Shown here one piece after another: positions 54,790 to 64,000 of a stretch of 64,000 bases of DNA. Location: contig LJZR01000001.1 in assembly GCA_001314865.1 (NCBI GenBank), positions 1 through 64,000 on the forward strand, in the 5' to 3' direction. Numbering within the stretch: position 1 is the first letter of the stretch; every line of letters starts with the position of its first letter. Position numbers and translations under genes: made by a program. Source of the stretch: Phormidesmis priestleyi Ana (GTDB taxonomy: Bacteria > Cyanobacteriota > Cyanobacteriia > Phormidesmidales > Phormidesmidaceae). The notes beneath the pieces were generated by a model. It was not told the DNA's origin, made no database searches, and saw only the letters and a list, made by a program, of their open reading frames with translations.

Positions 54790-55908
54790 ATGAAGACCCT
54801 TGCCCAAGCTACGATCCGCGTCAACATTCCTCAGGCTGCTTACGATGTCAAAATTGCGCCGGGTGGACTCGATTCTTTGGGCACTTGGATGACACCTTTG
54901 GTCAAGACAGGGCAAAAGGTGCTGTTGGTGTCAAATCCGGTGGTGTTTGAGCTGTATGGAGAGCGGGCGATCGCCTCACTCACACAGGCAGGCTATCAGG
55001 TGTGTTACTGCCTTTTGCCAGCAGGCGAGCAGTACAAAACCATGACCTCTATTGCCAAAATTCATGATGCAGCCTACGAAAACCGACTAGAGCGTAACTC
55101 TGCAATGGTAGCGCTAGGCGGCGGTGTGATTGGTGATATGACTGGCTTTGCCGCCTCTAGCTGGCTCAGAGGCATTGCCGTTGTGCAAGTGCCCACCTCT
55201 TTACTGGCCATGGTAGATGCCTCAATGGGTGGCAAAACGGGCGTCAATCATCCCAAAGGAAAGAACCTAATCGGAGCCTTTCATCAGCCCCGCTTGGTAC
55301 TGATTGACCCCCAGGTACTAGAAACGCTACCGATTCGAGAGTTTAGAGCAGGCGTTGCCGAGGTCATCAAATACGGCGTTATTTGGGACTTGCCCCTGTT
55401 TAAAACGCTAGAATCCGCCGAGCGTTTAGACGACTTTAACCATGTCAGCGTCGACTTGCTGCAATACATGCTGGAGCATTCCTGTCAGGCCAAGGCCGAT
55501 GTGGTGAGTCAAGATGTCAAGGAAGGGGGGATTCGCGCCATCTTAAACTACGGACATACGGTCGGTCATGCGGTCGAAAGCTTGACTGGCTACAACCAAA
55601 TCAATCACGGCGAGGCTGTGGCCATTGGGATGGTAGCCGCTGCCAAAATTGCAGAAAAAATGGAGCCGTCAATCAGCCAGTGGGATGAAGCCGCGACAGT
55701 TCGCCAGCAAGCGCTGCTAGAAAAAACCCAGCTTCCTACCCAGCTTCCAGAAAATGTCGAAATTGAGGACATTTTGGTGGCCATAAAAAGCGATAAAAAA
55801 GTTAAAGAAGGCAAGGTTCGCTTTGTACTGCCCCAAGATATTGGCGCTGCCCTAGTGACCGATCAGGTGAGTGAGGCGATCGCGCGAACCGTCCTACAAA
55901 CGGTTTGA
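54790..55908 (+). CDS. aroB: 3-dehydroquinate synthase (AroB)
   Basis: 372 residues from ATG 54790 ([15 protein letters not shown]); an upstream in-frame start at 54730 would add 20 unrelated residues. NAD- and zinc-dependent cyclisation of DAHP to 3-dehydroquinate in the shikimate pathway. Motifs: [16 protein letters not shown] (NAD), [27 protein letters not shown], and the metal ligands in [11 protein letters not shown] and [10 protein letters not shown]. Length normal. Stands alone; the 3' end is convergent with azoR. Confidence 0.96.
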   Translation: MKTLAQATIRVNIPQAAYDVKIAPGGLDSLGTWMTPLVKTGQKVLLVSNPVVFELYGERAIASLTQAGYQVCYCLLPAGEQYKTMTSIAKIHDAAYENRLERNSAMVALGGGVIGDMTGFAASSWLRGIAVVQVPTSLLAMVDASMGGKTGVNHPKGKNLIGAFHQPRLVLIDPQVLETLPIREFRAGVAEVIKYGVIWDLPLFKTLESAERLDDFNHVSVDLLQYMLEHSCQAKADVVSQDVKEGGIRAILNYGHTVGHAVESLTGYNQINHGEAVAIGMVAAAKIAEKMEPSISQWDEAATVRQQALLEKTQLPTQLPENVEIEDILVAIKSDKKVKEGKVRFVLPQDIGAALVTDQVSEAIARTVLQTV

Positions 55909-55973
55909 GATAAACAGTTTGACTCAACCCAATAAAAGCAATGAGGCAATCAGAGCCTTAGTCGTTTATCGCT

Positions 55974-56564
55974 TTATGCCGTCGGCAATGCCTGTAGCTG
56001 CTCACGAACTCGCTCAAGCTTATCCGAACCAGTGCGAGAGAGGCTATCTGCGGCAATGATTTCGATAGACTCAATGCCGAGAAAGCCCAATACTAGCTTC
56101 AGATAGCCCGAAGTATAGTCAATGTCGCTGCCTACAGTCGTTCCGCCAGAGGTAATGATGATGTAGGTAGGACGGTCTTTGAGCAAACCTTTGGGGCCTT
56201 CCGAAGAATAGGTGAAGGTGAGGTTAGCTCTAGCAACTAGGTCAATATAGGCCTTAAGCGGCGCAGGCACCGAAAAATTGTAGATAGGAACGCCCATTAC
56301 CAGAAGGTCAGCCGCTTGCAGCTCGGCAACCAGCTCGTTTGAGGGCTGCAAAATCTCTTTTTGCTCAGGCGTACGATCTTCGTCCGGCGTATTGTAAGCA
56401 GCAACCATAGCTTCATTGACAAAAGGTAAGCCCTTAGCGACATCACGCACGATGATCTCAGCGTCGGGATGCTGCTGTGTAAGCCTAGAGAGCAGTTCGT
56501 CAGTGAGTTGACGGCTAACTGAGTGGGTATAGCGAACGCTAGAGTCGATGCGAAGTATTTTCAT
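55974..56564 (-). CDS. azoR: FMN-dependent NADH-azoreductase (AzoR)
   Basis: 196-residue flavodoxin-fold quinone/azo reductase. N-terminal LRIDSSVRYTHSVSRQLTDEL phosphate-binding start, MGVPIYNFSVPAPLKAYIDLVARANLTF (about 90-117) and ITSGGTTVG are family-defining. It gives two-electron reduction of quinones, protecting from thiol-reactive electrophiles. Encoded just downstream of a pirin gene on the same strand, 170 bp apart, with a divergent LysR gene beyond: this trio looks like a quinone/electrophile response. Confidence 0.9.
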   Translation of the reverse strand: MKILRIDSSVRYTHSVSRQLTDELLSRLTQQHPDAEIIVRDVAKGLPFVNEAMVAAYNTPDEDRTPEQKEILQPSNELVAELQAADLLVMGVPIYNFSVPAPLKAYIDLVARANLTFTYSSEGPKGLLKDRPTYIIITSGGTTVGSDIDYTSGYLKLVLGFLGIESIEIIAADSLSRTGSDKLERVREQLQALPTA

Positions 56565-56734
56565 GATTTTGTGTCGGGTGGTTTTCTTATTGCTTAAGGT
56601 AACAACCGGAGGAACGCTAGGCTAAGGCCCAATAGGCTACATCGCGAATACACCCTCCGGCAGTTTTCGCATCTCCTATTCGCATCTCCTAGCAGGGCGC
56701 AAATTCGCCCTGCCAAGACGGAATTTGGAGAAAA

Positions 56735-57439
56735 TTAGGCGGCTAGGTCAAATAACAGCACTTCAGCATCATCTTGGTGGCTGACCACTGTTAAAGCCTC
56801 TAGGTCGGCCACGGCGGCGCCATCACCTGCTGCCATCGCCTCACCATTAAGCGAAACAACACCGCGAACAACCTGCAACCAACCCCGCCGACCGGTGGCC
56901 AAATCATAGTTCAGCTCAGTATCGGCATTGAGCGTTGCGGTATACAAGCTCACATCTTGGTGAATGGTCACCGACCCCTCACGACCATCGCGCGAGCCCA
57001 TGAGTCGCCATTGATTTTGCCGCTCAGCCAGGTCAAAGTGCTTTTGCTCATAGCCCGGCGTAAGTCCTTTGGTTTCAGGCAACAGCCAAATTTGCAGGAG
57101 ATGAACCGGATTGTGCTGAGAGTCGTTTATCTCGCTGTGCGTCACGCCAGTACCGGCAGTCATCCGCTGTAAATCACCAGGGCGAATTACAGAGCCGTTA
57201 CCCATGCTGTCTTTATGAGCAAGCTCACCTTCTAATACATAGGTGACAATTTCCATGTCTCGATGGCCATGAGTGCCAAAGCCTGCGCCTGGTGTGATGT
57301 GATCTTCATTAATGACGCGCAGGTCGCTAAAGCCCATATGGCGAGGGTCCATATATCCGCCAAAGGAAAAACTGTGCTTAGAGTCTAACCAGCTGAGCTG
57401 CGAAGCGCCTCTTTCGGAGGCTTTGCGAATGGTAAGCAT
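56735..57439 (-). CDS. Pirin family protein (quercetinase-like bicupin)
   Basis: 234 residues. Metal ligands lie in the first cupin: HGHRDMEIVTYVLEG and TAGTGVTHSEIND (two His, His, Glu). The N-terminal RGASQLSWLDSKHSFSFGGYMDP is typical of YhhW-like pirins. The second cupin (about 150-230) is degenerate. Family members have quercetin 2,3-dioxygenase activity or act as iron-dependent regulators. It is divergent from the LysR gene across a 183-bp region holding a clear palindrome, so it is the probable main target of that regulator. Confidence 0.9.
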   Translation of the reverse strand: MLTIRKASERGASQLSWLDSKHSFSFGGYMDPRHMGFSDLRVINEDHITPGAGFGTHGHRDMEIVTYVLEGELAHKDSMGNGSVIRPGDLQRMTAGTGVTHSEINDSQHNPVHLLQIWLLPETKGLTPGYEQKHFDLAERQNQWRLMGSRDGREGSVTIHQDVSLYTATLNADTELNYDLATGRRGWLQVVRGVVSLNGEAMAAGDGAAVADLEALTVVSHQDDAEVLLFDLAA

Positions 57440-57622
57440 ATGGGTTTTTCACCTCTCTTAAGTGAAGTTTGCTTGGTTCCCATTATGAATTGGATTCAAT
57501 GAAACAACAATACTCTATTTTATAGACAGATTGTATTCAAAATAGATACAATAAACCTAAAACAGGTAGCCCAAAACAGGCAGGCATCTATTACAAGAAA
57601 GCATTCCATTCAGAGAAAGCAT
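57440..57622. promoter_or_regulatory. Divergent regulatory region between pirin and LysR genes
   Basis: 183 bp with two dyads. ATTGTAT-N9-ATACAAT (57530-57552) is perfect and fits the T-N11-A rule for LysR sites. ATTGGATTCAAT (57489-57500) is a shorter dyad. They lie 50-90 bp from both starts. Confidence 0.8.
57530..57552. promoter_or_regulatory. Perfect 7-bp palindrome, LysR-type operator candidate
   Basis: ATTGTAT, nine bases, ATACAAT. The T-N11-A core is present. Location between a divergent LysR gene and a pirin gene supports autoregulation and activation of the pirin/azoR genes. Confidence 0.75.
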
Positions 57623-58537
57623 ATGGATAAATTGGAGAGTATGCGCGCCTTTGTAGCGGTGGTGAGCCACGGGGGGTTTGCAGCAGCAGGGCGGCAGATG
57701 GGACTGTCACGATCGGTAGTGAATAAGTTGGTAGGTCAGCTAGAGACCGAACTCGGTGTGCAGCTACTGCAACGGACGACGCGGCGAGTGAGCCCAACGG
57801 ATATGGGGCGGGCTTACCATGAGCGCTGTGTAGATATTTTGGCAGAGGTAGCAGCGGCAGATGTGGCGGTTAGTCAGCTACAGGCTGAGCCAAAAGGCAC
57901 GCTGCGAATTAATGCGCCGATGTCGTTTGGGACGATGCATTTGGCTCAGGCGATCGCACAGTTTATGAATCGCTACCCCGCAATACAGGTACAGCTCACG
58001 CTCAACGACCGATTTATCGATCTGATCGAAGAAGGCTTTGATGTCACCTTACGCATTGCCGAGCGCAAAGCAGACGAACCACTCGTGGTGCAAGACCTCG
58101 CCCCGATTCGGCGGGTACTGTGCGCTGCGCCTAGCTACTTAGCAACGCACGGAACACCGGCCCACCCCGAAGAACTCGGTGAGCACGACTGCCTACAATA
58201 TGGGCATTTGGCCACCCATAGCCAGTGGCAACTGACAGATAAAAACGGCAAGCCCTTTACTGTAAAACTGCATTGCCGAGGATACTCTAACAATGGAGAG
58301 GTACTCAGAGAAGCCGCCATAGCCGGTGCAGGCATTGCCCTACAACCCACCTTCATCGTCGGCAATGCGATTAAAGCGGGAGACCTCGTAGTTGTGCTGC
58401 CCGATTACTGTCCGCCGCCCATTACCGCTTACTTGGGCTATGCGCCCAACCGTCATCTATCGACCAAAATTCAGCTGCTCACAGCCTTCTTGCAAGATTG
58501 GTTCAAGCATCCCGCATGGGACATGAAAGAGGCGTGA
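57623..58537 (+). CDS. LysR-family transcriptional regulator
   Basis: 304 residues. N-terminal winged helix (MDKLESMRAFVAVVSHGGFAAAG to VSPTDMGRAYHER, about 1-65) followed by a periplasmic-binding-like effector domain (about 90-295) with GTLRINAPMSFG, FDVTLRIAERKAD and LQPTFIVGNAIKAG. It resembles the CrgA/PtxR/AaeR-like branch that senses aromatic or quinone-type compounds. No annotated ligand. Divergent from the pirin gene, with a palindrome between. Inference: it controls pirin and possibly azoR. Confidence 0.92.
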   Translation: MDKLESMRAFVAVVSHGGFAAAGRQMGLSRSVVNKLVGQLETELGVQLLQRTTRRVSPTDMGRAYHERCVDILAEVAAADVAVSQLQAEPKGTLRINAPMSFGTMHLAQAIAQFMNRYPAIQVQLTLNDRFIDLIEEGFDVTLRIAERKADEPLVVQDLAPIRRVLCAAPSYLATHGTPAHPEELGEHDCLQYGHLATHSQWQLTDKNGKPFTVKLHCRGYSNNGEVLREAAIAGAGIALQPTFIVGNAIKAGDLVVVLPDYCPPPITAYLGYAPNRHLSTKIQLLTAFLQDWFKHPAWDMKEA

Positions 58538-58604
58538 AAAAACAGTACCGCCAACAGAAAGGTCTGATCAAAAAGCCTGCCAGGGCGTTCTTTCGTCACT
58601 GATA

Positions 58605-58686
58605 ACGAGACTGAGATGACGAGACTGAGGTGACGAGACTGGGATGACGAAACTGGGATGACGAGACTGAGATGACGAAACTGGAG
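58605..58686. repeat. 6 x 14-bp tandem repeat, intergenic
   Basis: ACGAGACTGAGATG units (variants ACGAAACTGGGATG) run head to tail from the LysR 3' region to the stop of the next gene. The period is not a multiple of three. Confidence 0.95.
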
Positions 58687-58687
58687 A

Positions 58688-59131
58688 TTATGTCGAAACT
58701 GAAACCGAGGAAGACCCCGATTGCTTTTGTTTTTCTTTAGCGAGTTTTTCAGAAACCGCCGCGACCTCCTCTAGTCGGGCGGTTTCTTTAGCCTCTGTTT
58801 CGGCATCTATTTCAGTGTCTATTTCTGTCGCGTCTTTGCTGTCGTTAAGCGTGCTAGGAGCAGGAAAAGCCGCTGTTGGAGAGGATGGAGTTGCTAACTG
58901 CGTCGATACCGCCTGTACCGCTTCAGTCACGGTCAAGTCTTCGGTATCGGTGACACCTGAGCTTAGGGTTAGGTTGCTGTCTTCCGTTTGAGCGATCGCA
59001 GCCGCTTGAATATCTTCTTGAATGCGTTTGGAGACAAAAGCTATAAACGTGGTGCTGATAAAGCCCGCGCTAAATAGCATCCAACCTTCAACAACGTAGG
59101 TCATCAGTTCATTGAGTTCACTCACAGACAT
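58688..59131 (-). CDS. Single-pass membrane protein with acidic disordered tail
   Basis: 147 residues. One N-terminal membrane helix (about 12-32) precedes a short basic stop (KRIQED). A long acidic Glu/Thr/Ala/Ser-rich region follows, then a charged helix (RLEEVAAVSEKLAKEKQKQ) and a Ser/Val tail. Perfect AGGAGG ribosome binding site upstream of ATG 59131. No recognised family; composition suggests an unstructured cytoplasmic or thylakoid-surface extension. Flanked by the 14-bp repeats at its 3' end. Confidence 0.62.
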   Translation of the reverse strand: MSVSELNELMTYVVEGWMLFSAGFISTTFIAFVSKRIQEDIQAAAIAQTEDSNLTLSSGVTDTEDLTVTEAVQAVSTQLATPSSPTAAFPAPSTLNDSKDATEIDTEIDAETEAKETARLEEVAAVSEKLAKEKQKQSGSSSVSVST

Positions 59132-59435
59132 TTAGGTGGCCTCCTTATAACGCTACGAAGCTAGTAAAAATACTCACGAACGCTAGCTCATTATGCTAGT
59201 TCTTTTGTCAGGATTCAATTTCATGTGAAGAAGGGTTGCAAAAAGATAAGACTGCTCGGGCGCAGCTTCTATAAACGGCTATAGACGGTCGTAAAGTCGT
59301 AAAAGTCGTAAAGGTCACCGTCCTAAGATCGTAAGATAAAAGAATAGCTTTGAGCCTTTAAAGTGAGCCTTTAAAGTGAGCCTTCGAAGGCGCCTCATTC
59401 AGTATTTCATCCTGTCTACCTCTGCATTTACGACC

Positions 59436-59471
59436 GCATTCACTACTACATTCACGACTACATTCACTATG
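59436..59471. repeat. 3 x 12-bp repeat just upstream of hisB start
   Basis: CATTCACGACTA units, the last reading CATTCACTATGG, so the repeat unit itself supplies the hisB ATG. Confidence 0.9.
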
Positions 59472-60164
59472 GTTTCTAGCATTTCTCGGACGACTGCTGA
59501 CTCTAACGGCACTGGTAACGGCACTGGTAACGGTACTGGTACGGCTGAGGCCGCAACCTCAGGCACTCAGGAATTGAGGCGCACAGCTTCGGTGAGTCGA
59601 ACAACCAAGGAAACCAATGTTCAGGTAACGCTAACTGTAGAAGGAACAGGTCAATGTATTGCCGATACGGGCATTCCGTTTTTAGACCATATGCTCCATC
59701 AAATCGCTTCTCACGGGCTGTTTGACCTAGAGGTTCGGGCTACAGGCGATATTGAAATTGATGACCACCATACGAATGAAGATGTGGGGATTACGTTGGG
59801 AATGGCACTGCATGAGGCGCTAGGCGATCGCAAAGGAATCACTCGCTTTGGTCACTTTGTTGCACCTTTAGATGAAGCCCTAGTACAAATTTCACTTGAC
59901 TTTTCGGGTCGCCCTCACCTCAGCTACGGGCTAGAGATTCCAACTCAGCGCGTAGGCACCTACGACACCCAGCTAGTACGCGAGTTTTTTGTGGCAATTA
60001 TCAACCACGCTCAAATGACGCTCCATATTCGTCAGCTAGATGGCCTGAACTCTCATCACATTATCGAGGCGACGTTTAAGGCGTTTGCACGGGCTATGCG
60101 CATGGCTAGCGAAATTGACCCCCGTAGAGCCGGGACGATTCCTAGCTCTAAAGGGGTGATTTAA
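59469..60164 (+). CDS. hisB: Imidazoleglycerol-phosphate dehydratase (HisB)
   Basis: 231 residues from ATG 59469; a GTG at 59376 opens a longer, repeat-made frame. Dehydrates imidazoleglycerol-phosphate to imidazoleacetol-phosphate in histidine synthesis. Manganese motifs: [11 protein letters not shown] and [12 protein letters not shown] in the first half, HYVEA-type [11 protein letters not shown] in the second. A low-complexity N-terminal extension (TGNG repeats from 12-bp units at 59505-59540) precedes the catalytic core. Followed by a hairpin (60215-60237). Confidence 0.95.
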   Translation: MVSSISRTTADSNGTGNGTGNGTGTAEAATSGTQELRRTASVSRTTKETNVQVTLTVEGTGQCIADTGIPFLDHMLHQIASHGLFDLEVRATGDIEIDDHHTNEDVGITLGMALHEALGDRKGITRFGHFVAPLDEALVQISLDFSGRPHLSYGLEIPTQRVGTYDTQLVREFFVAIINHAQMTLHIRQLDGLNSHHIIEATFKAFARAMRMASEIDPRRAGTIPSSKGVI

Positions 60165-60214
60165 GAACGGCCCTAAAGTGTGTGCTTTAAGTGCGCTTTT
60201 GACAGGTGCTTTAG

Positions 60215-60237
60215 AAGTGCGTTTTAAAGGCGCACTT
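60215..60237 (+). terminator. Short hairpin after hisB
   Basis: AAGTGCG pairs with CGCACTT around a 9-nt loop, 50 bp past the hisB stop. Weak tail. Terminator role is tentative. Confidence 0.45.
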
Positions 60238-60268
60238 CATAAAGGCGGCTGAAGGCGGCTAAAGGCAT

Positions 60269-60850
60269 CTAAATACGGCGGTAGTGAGAAAGGGTGACTT
60301 GCTGCTGGGGAGCAATGACCTTACGTGCGGGCTTTTTATGCAGATTATTAATTGTGGTGGGCACAAGGGCTAGTTGATAGTTACGCACAAAGATGCCGAT
60401 TTGGTGGAGGGATTGGGCAACGGATTCTTTGATAGAGACCGACTGCATTCGGTGTGCCCGCATTTCAATCGTAGGCATTTGTAGCCACCAAGATTGAGGC
60501 GACTGGCCATGGCGATTGTGAATTGCACCTAGCAGAGCTGCTGGGCTATGTTCATCTACCTTGTTGGGGTGCGTGACATCTAGTGGGCTGACTCGCACCT
60601 GAGAACTAGGCTGGTTGTAAGGGGTAACAAAAATGGCATAGTCAGACGCTGCAACGGTTTCTGAAAGGGGACGTTGGGCAGGCGTTCGATGGGTCAAAAG
60701 AGACTGCGTAAAGAGCGATCGCACGGCGGGGAGCTGCCATTCTTCAACAGCTTCAAAGACTTGCGTAGCGGCTTCTGTTTCTTCACAGCAGACAACCCAT
60801 AGTCTTGTTTTATGAGCAGGTACGCTTTTGCTTACAGTCGTCATTGACAT
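60269..60850 (-). CDS. Degenerate hydrogenase-maturation-protease-like (M52) protein
   Basis: 193 residues from ATG 60850; a longer frame extends 37 codons upstream. Secondary pattern and order follow M52 proteases: the segment after the first strand is LPAVRSLFTQSLL, then DYAIFVTPYN where the family has IFVDA, and EHSPAALLGAIHNRHGQSPQSWWLQMP. The usual N-terminal GnxLxxDDGxG motif with its metal Glu/Asp is absent, and the Asp of FVDA is Thr. Only one possible ligand His (in EHSP) remains. Protease activity is therefore unlikely. No hydrogenase gene is in the window. Identification is by recollected pattern only. Confidence 0.5.
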   Translation of the reverse strand: MSMTTVSKSVPAHKTRLWVVCCEETEAATQVFEAVEEWQLPAVRSLFTQSLLTHRTPAQRPLSETVAASDYAIFVTPYNQPSSQVRVSPLDVTHPNKVDEHSPAALLGAIHNRHGQSPQSWWLQMPTIEMRAHRMQSVSIKESVAQSLHQIGIFVRNYQLALVPTTINNLHKKPARKVIAPQQQVTLSHYRRI

Positions 60851-61609
60851 GGTTTTTAAGGCTAAATAATTTTTGTTTAAGGCACAAACACTGAGGTTGA
60901 GAGAGCTGATGCAATAGTCACGAGTCTTGAAAGACAAGTGCAGTCGTAGAACACTTAGCAATTCTGACAGGGATCACTCAAAAACAACGCTAAGTTTTCT
61001 TAAAACCTGTAATTGTAGACAGCGGGCTGTAACGAAATGCTGAGAGTAATGACTCAACTTAGGCATTAGGAACGTATTAAAGGGGCGCTAGGGGATGTGA
61101 TTGTGATACTAATTTGCCCTTCGCGATGGGGATAATTTTAAACTTCTTGATGTTTTTTAATAGAAGAGTCCCTGAGTCAACAGGAAGAGTCAATAGAAAT
61201 GATCCCCAGATACCTTAAAACACTGAATTAAAAATTAAATAAAAACACCAAACTGCTATTTTCTACCGAATAAAACGTAGCAAGCTATTTTTTTATGTCA
61301 TTGATTATCCGCACAATTTCTGACCCTATGGCGACAATATCTGACCATAGAAGCTTTTTTAAATCCAAGCCTATGCGAGAAGCTTACTAAAGTTGTCCGC
61401 TTTGACAAAATCGCGATCCCAAGCAGGGCATAAGCAGGTTCCAAGCAGATAAATCGCGTCCTTAAAAACGCCGATACAATGGCAAGCAATAAAATAGTGG
61501 CCGTAAAATAGCAGCAATATGAGTGATTTTGCCTCTAGCTGTTTGTGCAGATATATTTTTAGGAAATCTATCAAGAACCCTATTGGTGAATTTGGTGAAT
61601 CCAAAATTT
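60851..61609. other. Long gap before MESH1-like gene
   Basis: Divergent region of about 760 bp. A 77-codon minus-strand frame (61371-61604) has no recognisable family and is not accepted. There is a short TTGGTGAATTTGGTGAAT repeat near 61583-61600. No tRNA or known RNA pattern recognised. Confidence 0.45.
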
Positions 61610-62182
61610 ATGGCTCCAACCTCCTCTTCCAACCCAGATGGTGAAACAACTTTCTCGTTTTTACAGGCGCTGAGTTTTGCGGCCTATCAGCATCGCCATC
61701 AGCGCCGTAAAGATAACGAAACGCCTTATATCAACCATCCCATTGCGGTGGCGAGCATTTTACGCAATGAAGCAGGCGTTACCGATGAAAGCGTCTTAGT
61801 TGCCGCGCTGCTGCACGACACCGTAGAAGATACTGAAACGACGTTTGCAGAAATTGAGCAGCTCTTTGGATCGGTGATATGCGGTATTGTCAGCGAAGTG
61901 ACGGACGATAAGTCCTTGCCAAAAGCCATCCGCAAGCAAAAGCAGGTAGAACATGCTGCTGGGCTCAGCAAGCGGGCAAAGTTACTTAAGCTCGCTGATA
62001 AAACCGCCAACCTGCGCGATATGGTTTCAGCGCCGCCTGTGGGCTGGCCGCGCGATCGCATCAATGACTATTTAGACTGGGGCAAGGCAGTTGTGGACGA
62101 ACTCCGAGGCGTTGATCCACAGTTAGAAGCCCTGTTTGACCGAGCCTATGAGCAAGGAAAAAGCACTGTTGGCAAGCTATAG
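61610..62182 (+). CDS. HD-domain (p)ppGpp hydrolase-like protein (MESH1 type)
   Basis: 190 residues from ATG 61610; the frame allows an ATG at 61523. HD-domain fold of RelA/SpoT N-terminal kind: HRHQRRKDNETPYINHPIAVASIL, then AALLHDTVEDTETT (metal HD and ED) and KLADKTANLRDM. Small stand-alone members such as MESH1 hydrolyse (p)ppGpp or NADPH; no synthetase or TGS/ACT domain is present. Its 3' end overlaps the opposite-strand ABC gene by 6 bp, both ending there. A stringent-response-modulating role is inferred. Confidence 0.85.
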   Translation: MAPTSSSNPDGETTFSFLQALSFAAYQHRHQRRKDNETPYINHPIAVASILRNEAGVTDESVLVAALLHDTVEDTETTFAEIEQLFGSVICGIVSEVTDDKSLPKAIRKQKQVEHAAGLSKRAKLLKLADKTANLRDMVSAPPVGWPRDRINDYLDWGKAVVDELRGVDPQLEALFDRAYEQGKSTVGKL

Positions 62183-63880
62183 GGCGCTGGCTTCAGCTTT
62201 TGCTAAGAGCGGCGCGGCTTTTAGCAACGCTTTTGTGTAGGCATGGGCCGGAACGCTAAAAATTTGTTCAGCAGAGCCGATTTCGACGAGCTTGCCTCGG
62301 TTCATCACCGCAATGCGATCGCACAAATACTTGGCCACCCACAGGTCATGCGTAATAAATAAATAAGTCAGCGCCAACTCATCTTTAAGATCCAGCATGA
62401 GCTCTAGCACCTGCGCCTGCACACTGGCATCGAGCATACTCACCGGCTCATCGCAAATCACTAGCTTAGGCCGGGTGATCAGGGCACGGGCGATCGCCAC
62501 TCGCTGCTGCTGTCCGCCCGAAATATCGCCCGGATATCGGTTGTAATACGCCTCTACCGGCGTTAGCCCAACGCGGTCTAGCATTGCTTTTACCTTTGTT
62601 TCAGCCTCCGCATGGTTGGCGAGTCCATGAATCAACAGCGGATCGGCAATGCCTCGGCCAATGGTCATCATCGGGTTCAAGCAGGCAAAGGGATCTTGAA
62701 AAATCATTTGAATGTCGCGGCGTTTGGCCTGCAATTGCGATCGCGACAGAGCGGTAAAGTCAGCCCCTTGAAACCAAATTTCGCCAGAAGTGGGCTCTAC
62801 AATCCGCAGCAGCGTACGCGACAGGGTGCTTTTGCCACAGCCCGATTCGCCCACCAGTCCCAAAATTTCACCCGGATACAAATCAAGCGAAACCCCATCT
62901 ACGGCCTTAATCGGCTCCGGCGGATCTTGACGCAAGAGTTTGCTTACGATCCCTTGCTCAAGCAGGTAGTGCTTGGTGAGTTTTTTCAGGCTCAAAATGG
63001 GCGTATTTTCGTTGGTTTCTTCTCCCGCTGAATTTTCGGCCCCAGCCGACTGCAGCTGATTGGCAGCAGCTAGCAAAGATTGGGTATAGGGATGCTGAGG
63101 ACTGTAAAACACCGCTTGGGTGGGGCCAATTTCAACCAGCTTGCCCTGGTACATGACGGCGATGCGATCGCAATACTCTCCGACCAGCGCCAAGTCGTGA
63201 GAAATCAAAATCAGCCCCATATTTCGTTCAGCGCACAGCTCCGTTAGCTGAGTCAAAATTTGCGCCGATACGGTCACATCTAAGCTGGTTGTGGGTTCAT
63301 CCGCCACAATGAGCTTAGGATTAAGGACCAAAGCCAGAGCGATCGCGACTCTTTGGCGCATTCCACCGCTAAACTCATGCGGATACTGTCGCCAGCGGTC
63401 GGCAGGGATTTTGACTGATTCTAAAGTCGCGATCGCAATATCTTTCGCTTGTTTTTTATCCAAATCAGGCCGATGCGCCAGCAGTGTCTCTGTGCAGTGA
63501 TCCCCAATTGTCATCAAGGGATCTAAGCGCGTCATAGGGTCTTGAAACACCAGCGAAACGGCCTCTCCTCTAAAGCGCCTCAGCTCACTCGGTGAAAAAT
63601 CTAAAACCGATCGCCCCTCAAACATGGCGCGTCCTTCAATTCGCGTCGCTGTAGGCAAAAGCCGCATAGCCGCTCGGCCCAACGTGCTCTTACCACAGCC
63701 CGACTCACCAACTAAACCCAACTTTTCACCCGGCTTAAGCGACAAACTGACATCGTCAACAGCCCATGTTGACTGCCCAGGGTAAGACACTCGAAAGTTC
63801 TCGACCTCAAACAAAGGAGGTGCCGGCATTTCTCCGGTTGGGCTAGGTGTTTGATCAGGCGGGATCAGAGATTCCGTCAT
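62177..63880 (-). CDS. Double ATPase of a peptide/nickel-type ABC importer
   Basis: 567 residues with two tandem NBDs (about 25-270 and 295-555), DppD/DppF-like fused in one chain (GsiA-type arrangement). First [16 protein letters not shown], signature [17 protein letters not shown]. Second [40 protein letters not shown]. Both carry the oligopeptide-family end. It energises a periplasmic-binding-protein-dependent uptake system; the permeases and binding protein are not adjacent here, which is common in cyanobacteria. Overlaps the HD gene by 6 bp tail to tail. Confidence 0.93.
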   Translation of the reverse strand: MTESLIPPDQTPSPTGEMPAPPLFEVENFRVSYPGQSTWAVDDVSLSLKPGEKLGLVGESGCGKSTLGRAAMRLLPTATRIEGRAMFEGRSVLDFSPSELRRFRGEAVSLVFQDPMTRLDPLMTIGDHCTETLLAHRPDLDKKQAKDIAIATLESVKIPADRWRQYPHEFSGGMRQRVAIALALVLNPKLIVADEPTTSLDVTVSAQILTQLTELCAERNMGLILISHDLALVGEYCDRIAVMYQGKLVEIGPTQAVFYSPQHPYTQSLLAAANQLQSAGAENSAGEETNENTPILSLKKLTKHYLLEQGIVSKLLRQDPPEPIKAVDGVSLDLYPGEILGLVGESGCGKSTLSRTLLRIVEPTSGEIWFQGADFTALSRSQLQAKRRDIQMIFQDPFACLNPMMTIGRGIADPLLIHGLANHAEAETKVKAMLDRVGLTPVEAYYNRYPGDISGGQQQRVAIARALITRPKLVICDEPVSMLDASVQAQVLELMLDLKDELALTYLFITHDLWVAKYLCDRIAVMNRGKLVEIGSAEQIFSVPAHAYTKALLKAAPLLAKAEASAL

Positions 63881-64000
63881 AAGACATAGGGGAGGAGAGA
63901 ATCTTTTGAATTATGCCTCTTTTAATCCCGAATACAAACCTGTTTTCGAGATCCTGATTTTGATCAAGGCTCACTGACTAGGCTCACACCGCCAGACTCA
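63881..64000. other. Upstream region of the ABC ATPase, window end
   Basis: 120 bp of leader with no ribosome binding site close to the ATG and no gene seen. Confidence 0.4.

Noticed and set aside
61371-61604. 77-codon minus-strand frame upstream of the HD gene
   Set aside because: No recognised family and no clear ribosome site; lies in A/T-rich divergent DNA.

Overview
The window is chromosomal DNA from a cyanobacterium, most likely a filamentous Leptolyngbya/Phormidesmis-like lineage; that placement is a guess. The octamer GCGATCGC (HIP1) occurs throughout, inside and outside genes. Several encoded proteins are typical of cyanobacteria: a PetL-like cytochrome b6f subunit, a Psb35-like protein, a Tab2/Atab2-type translation factor, a DUF3493 (LPA1/REP27-like) protein, a glycine-rich-type RRM protein and DUF92. 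Base composition and gene density are uniform. I see no prophage, transposase, CRISPR array or integrase.

Layout. 0.4-9.7 kb: multi-GAF sensor protein, bioF, a Cys-rich small protein, a long MscS channel, ribD, a thioredoxin-like protein and a DUF92 protein. 9.8-16 kb: two 233-residue paralogues with a histone-H1-like linker lie on opposite strands around purU; an uncharacterised membrane protein and an RRM protein follow. 16.5-24.1 kb: VOC protein, lipase-like hydrolase, DUF3493, tRNA-Thr(CGU), the preQ0 operon queD-queE-queC, an SDR, a SecD head-domain protein without its channel, and a second MscS. 24.4-36 kb: a stress-flavoured stretch with groEL under a perfect CIRCE operator, a rhodanese fold lacking its cysteine, two small hydrophilic proteins, two more SDRs, TspO, a small His-rich membrane protein, a calcineurin-like phosphoesterase, a seven-bladed WD40 protein, Psb35-like and topoisomerase IB.

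36-54.5 kb: Tab2, an AvtA-type aminotransferase and rimM lead into a surface-polysaccharide locus. Its minus-strand arm encodes a fused double glycosyltransferase, ABC exporter permease and ATPase (Wzm/Wzt type with a C-terminal sugar-recognition domain), a pyruvyltransferase, a DxD glycosyltransferase, KdsD, a methyltransferase, KdsB and KdsA. Its plus-strand arm encodes a GT4 glycosyltransferase, WbaP and an O-antigen ligase/polymerase. Together these suggest a Kdo-containing, pyruvylated and possibly methyl-capped glycan that is started on undecaprenyl phosphate and exported by an ABC transporter. 54.6-64 kb: petL, aroB, an azoreductase/pirin pair next to a divergent LysR gene with a clear palindromic operator, hisB, a degenerate M52-like protein, a MESH1-like HD hydrolase and a double-ATPase peptide-type ABC protein.

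Two signals are not explained by ordinary annotation. First, about thirty minisatellite-like tandem arrays with 12-18 bp units are scattered over the window; those inside real genes have periods that are multiples of three. Second, a nested inverted-repeat element with mutually exclusive pairings lies at 33279-33424, between a small hydrophilic-protein gene and a stress-type SDR gene.
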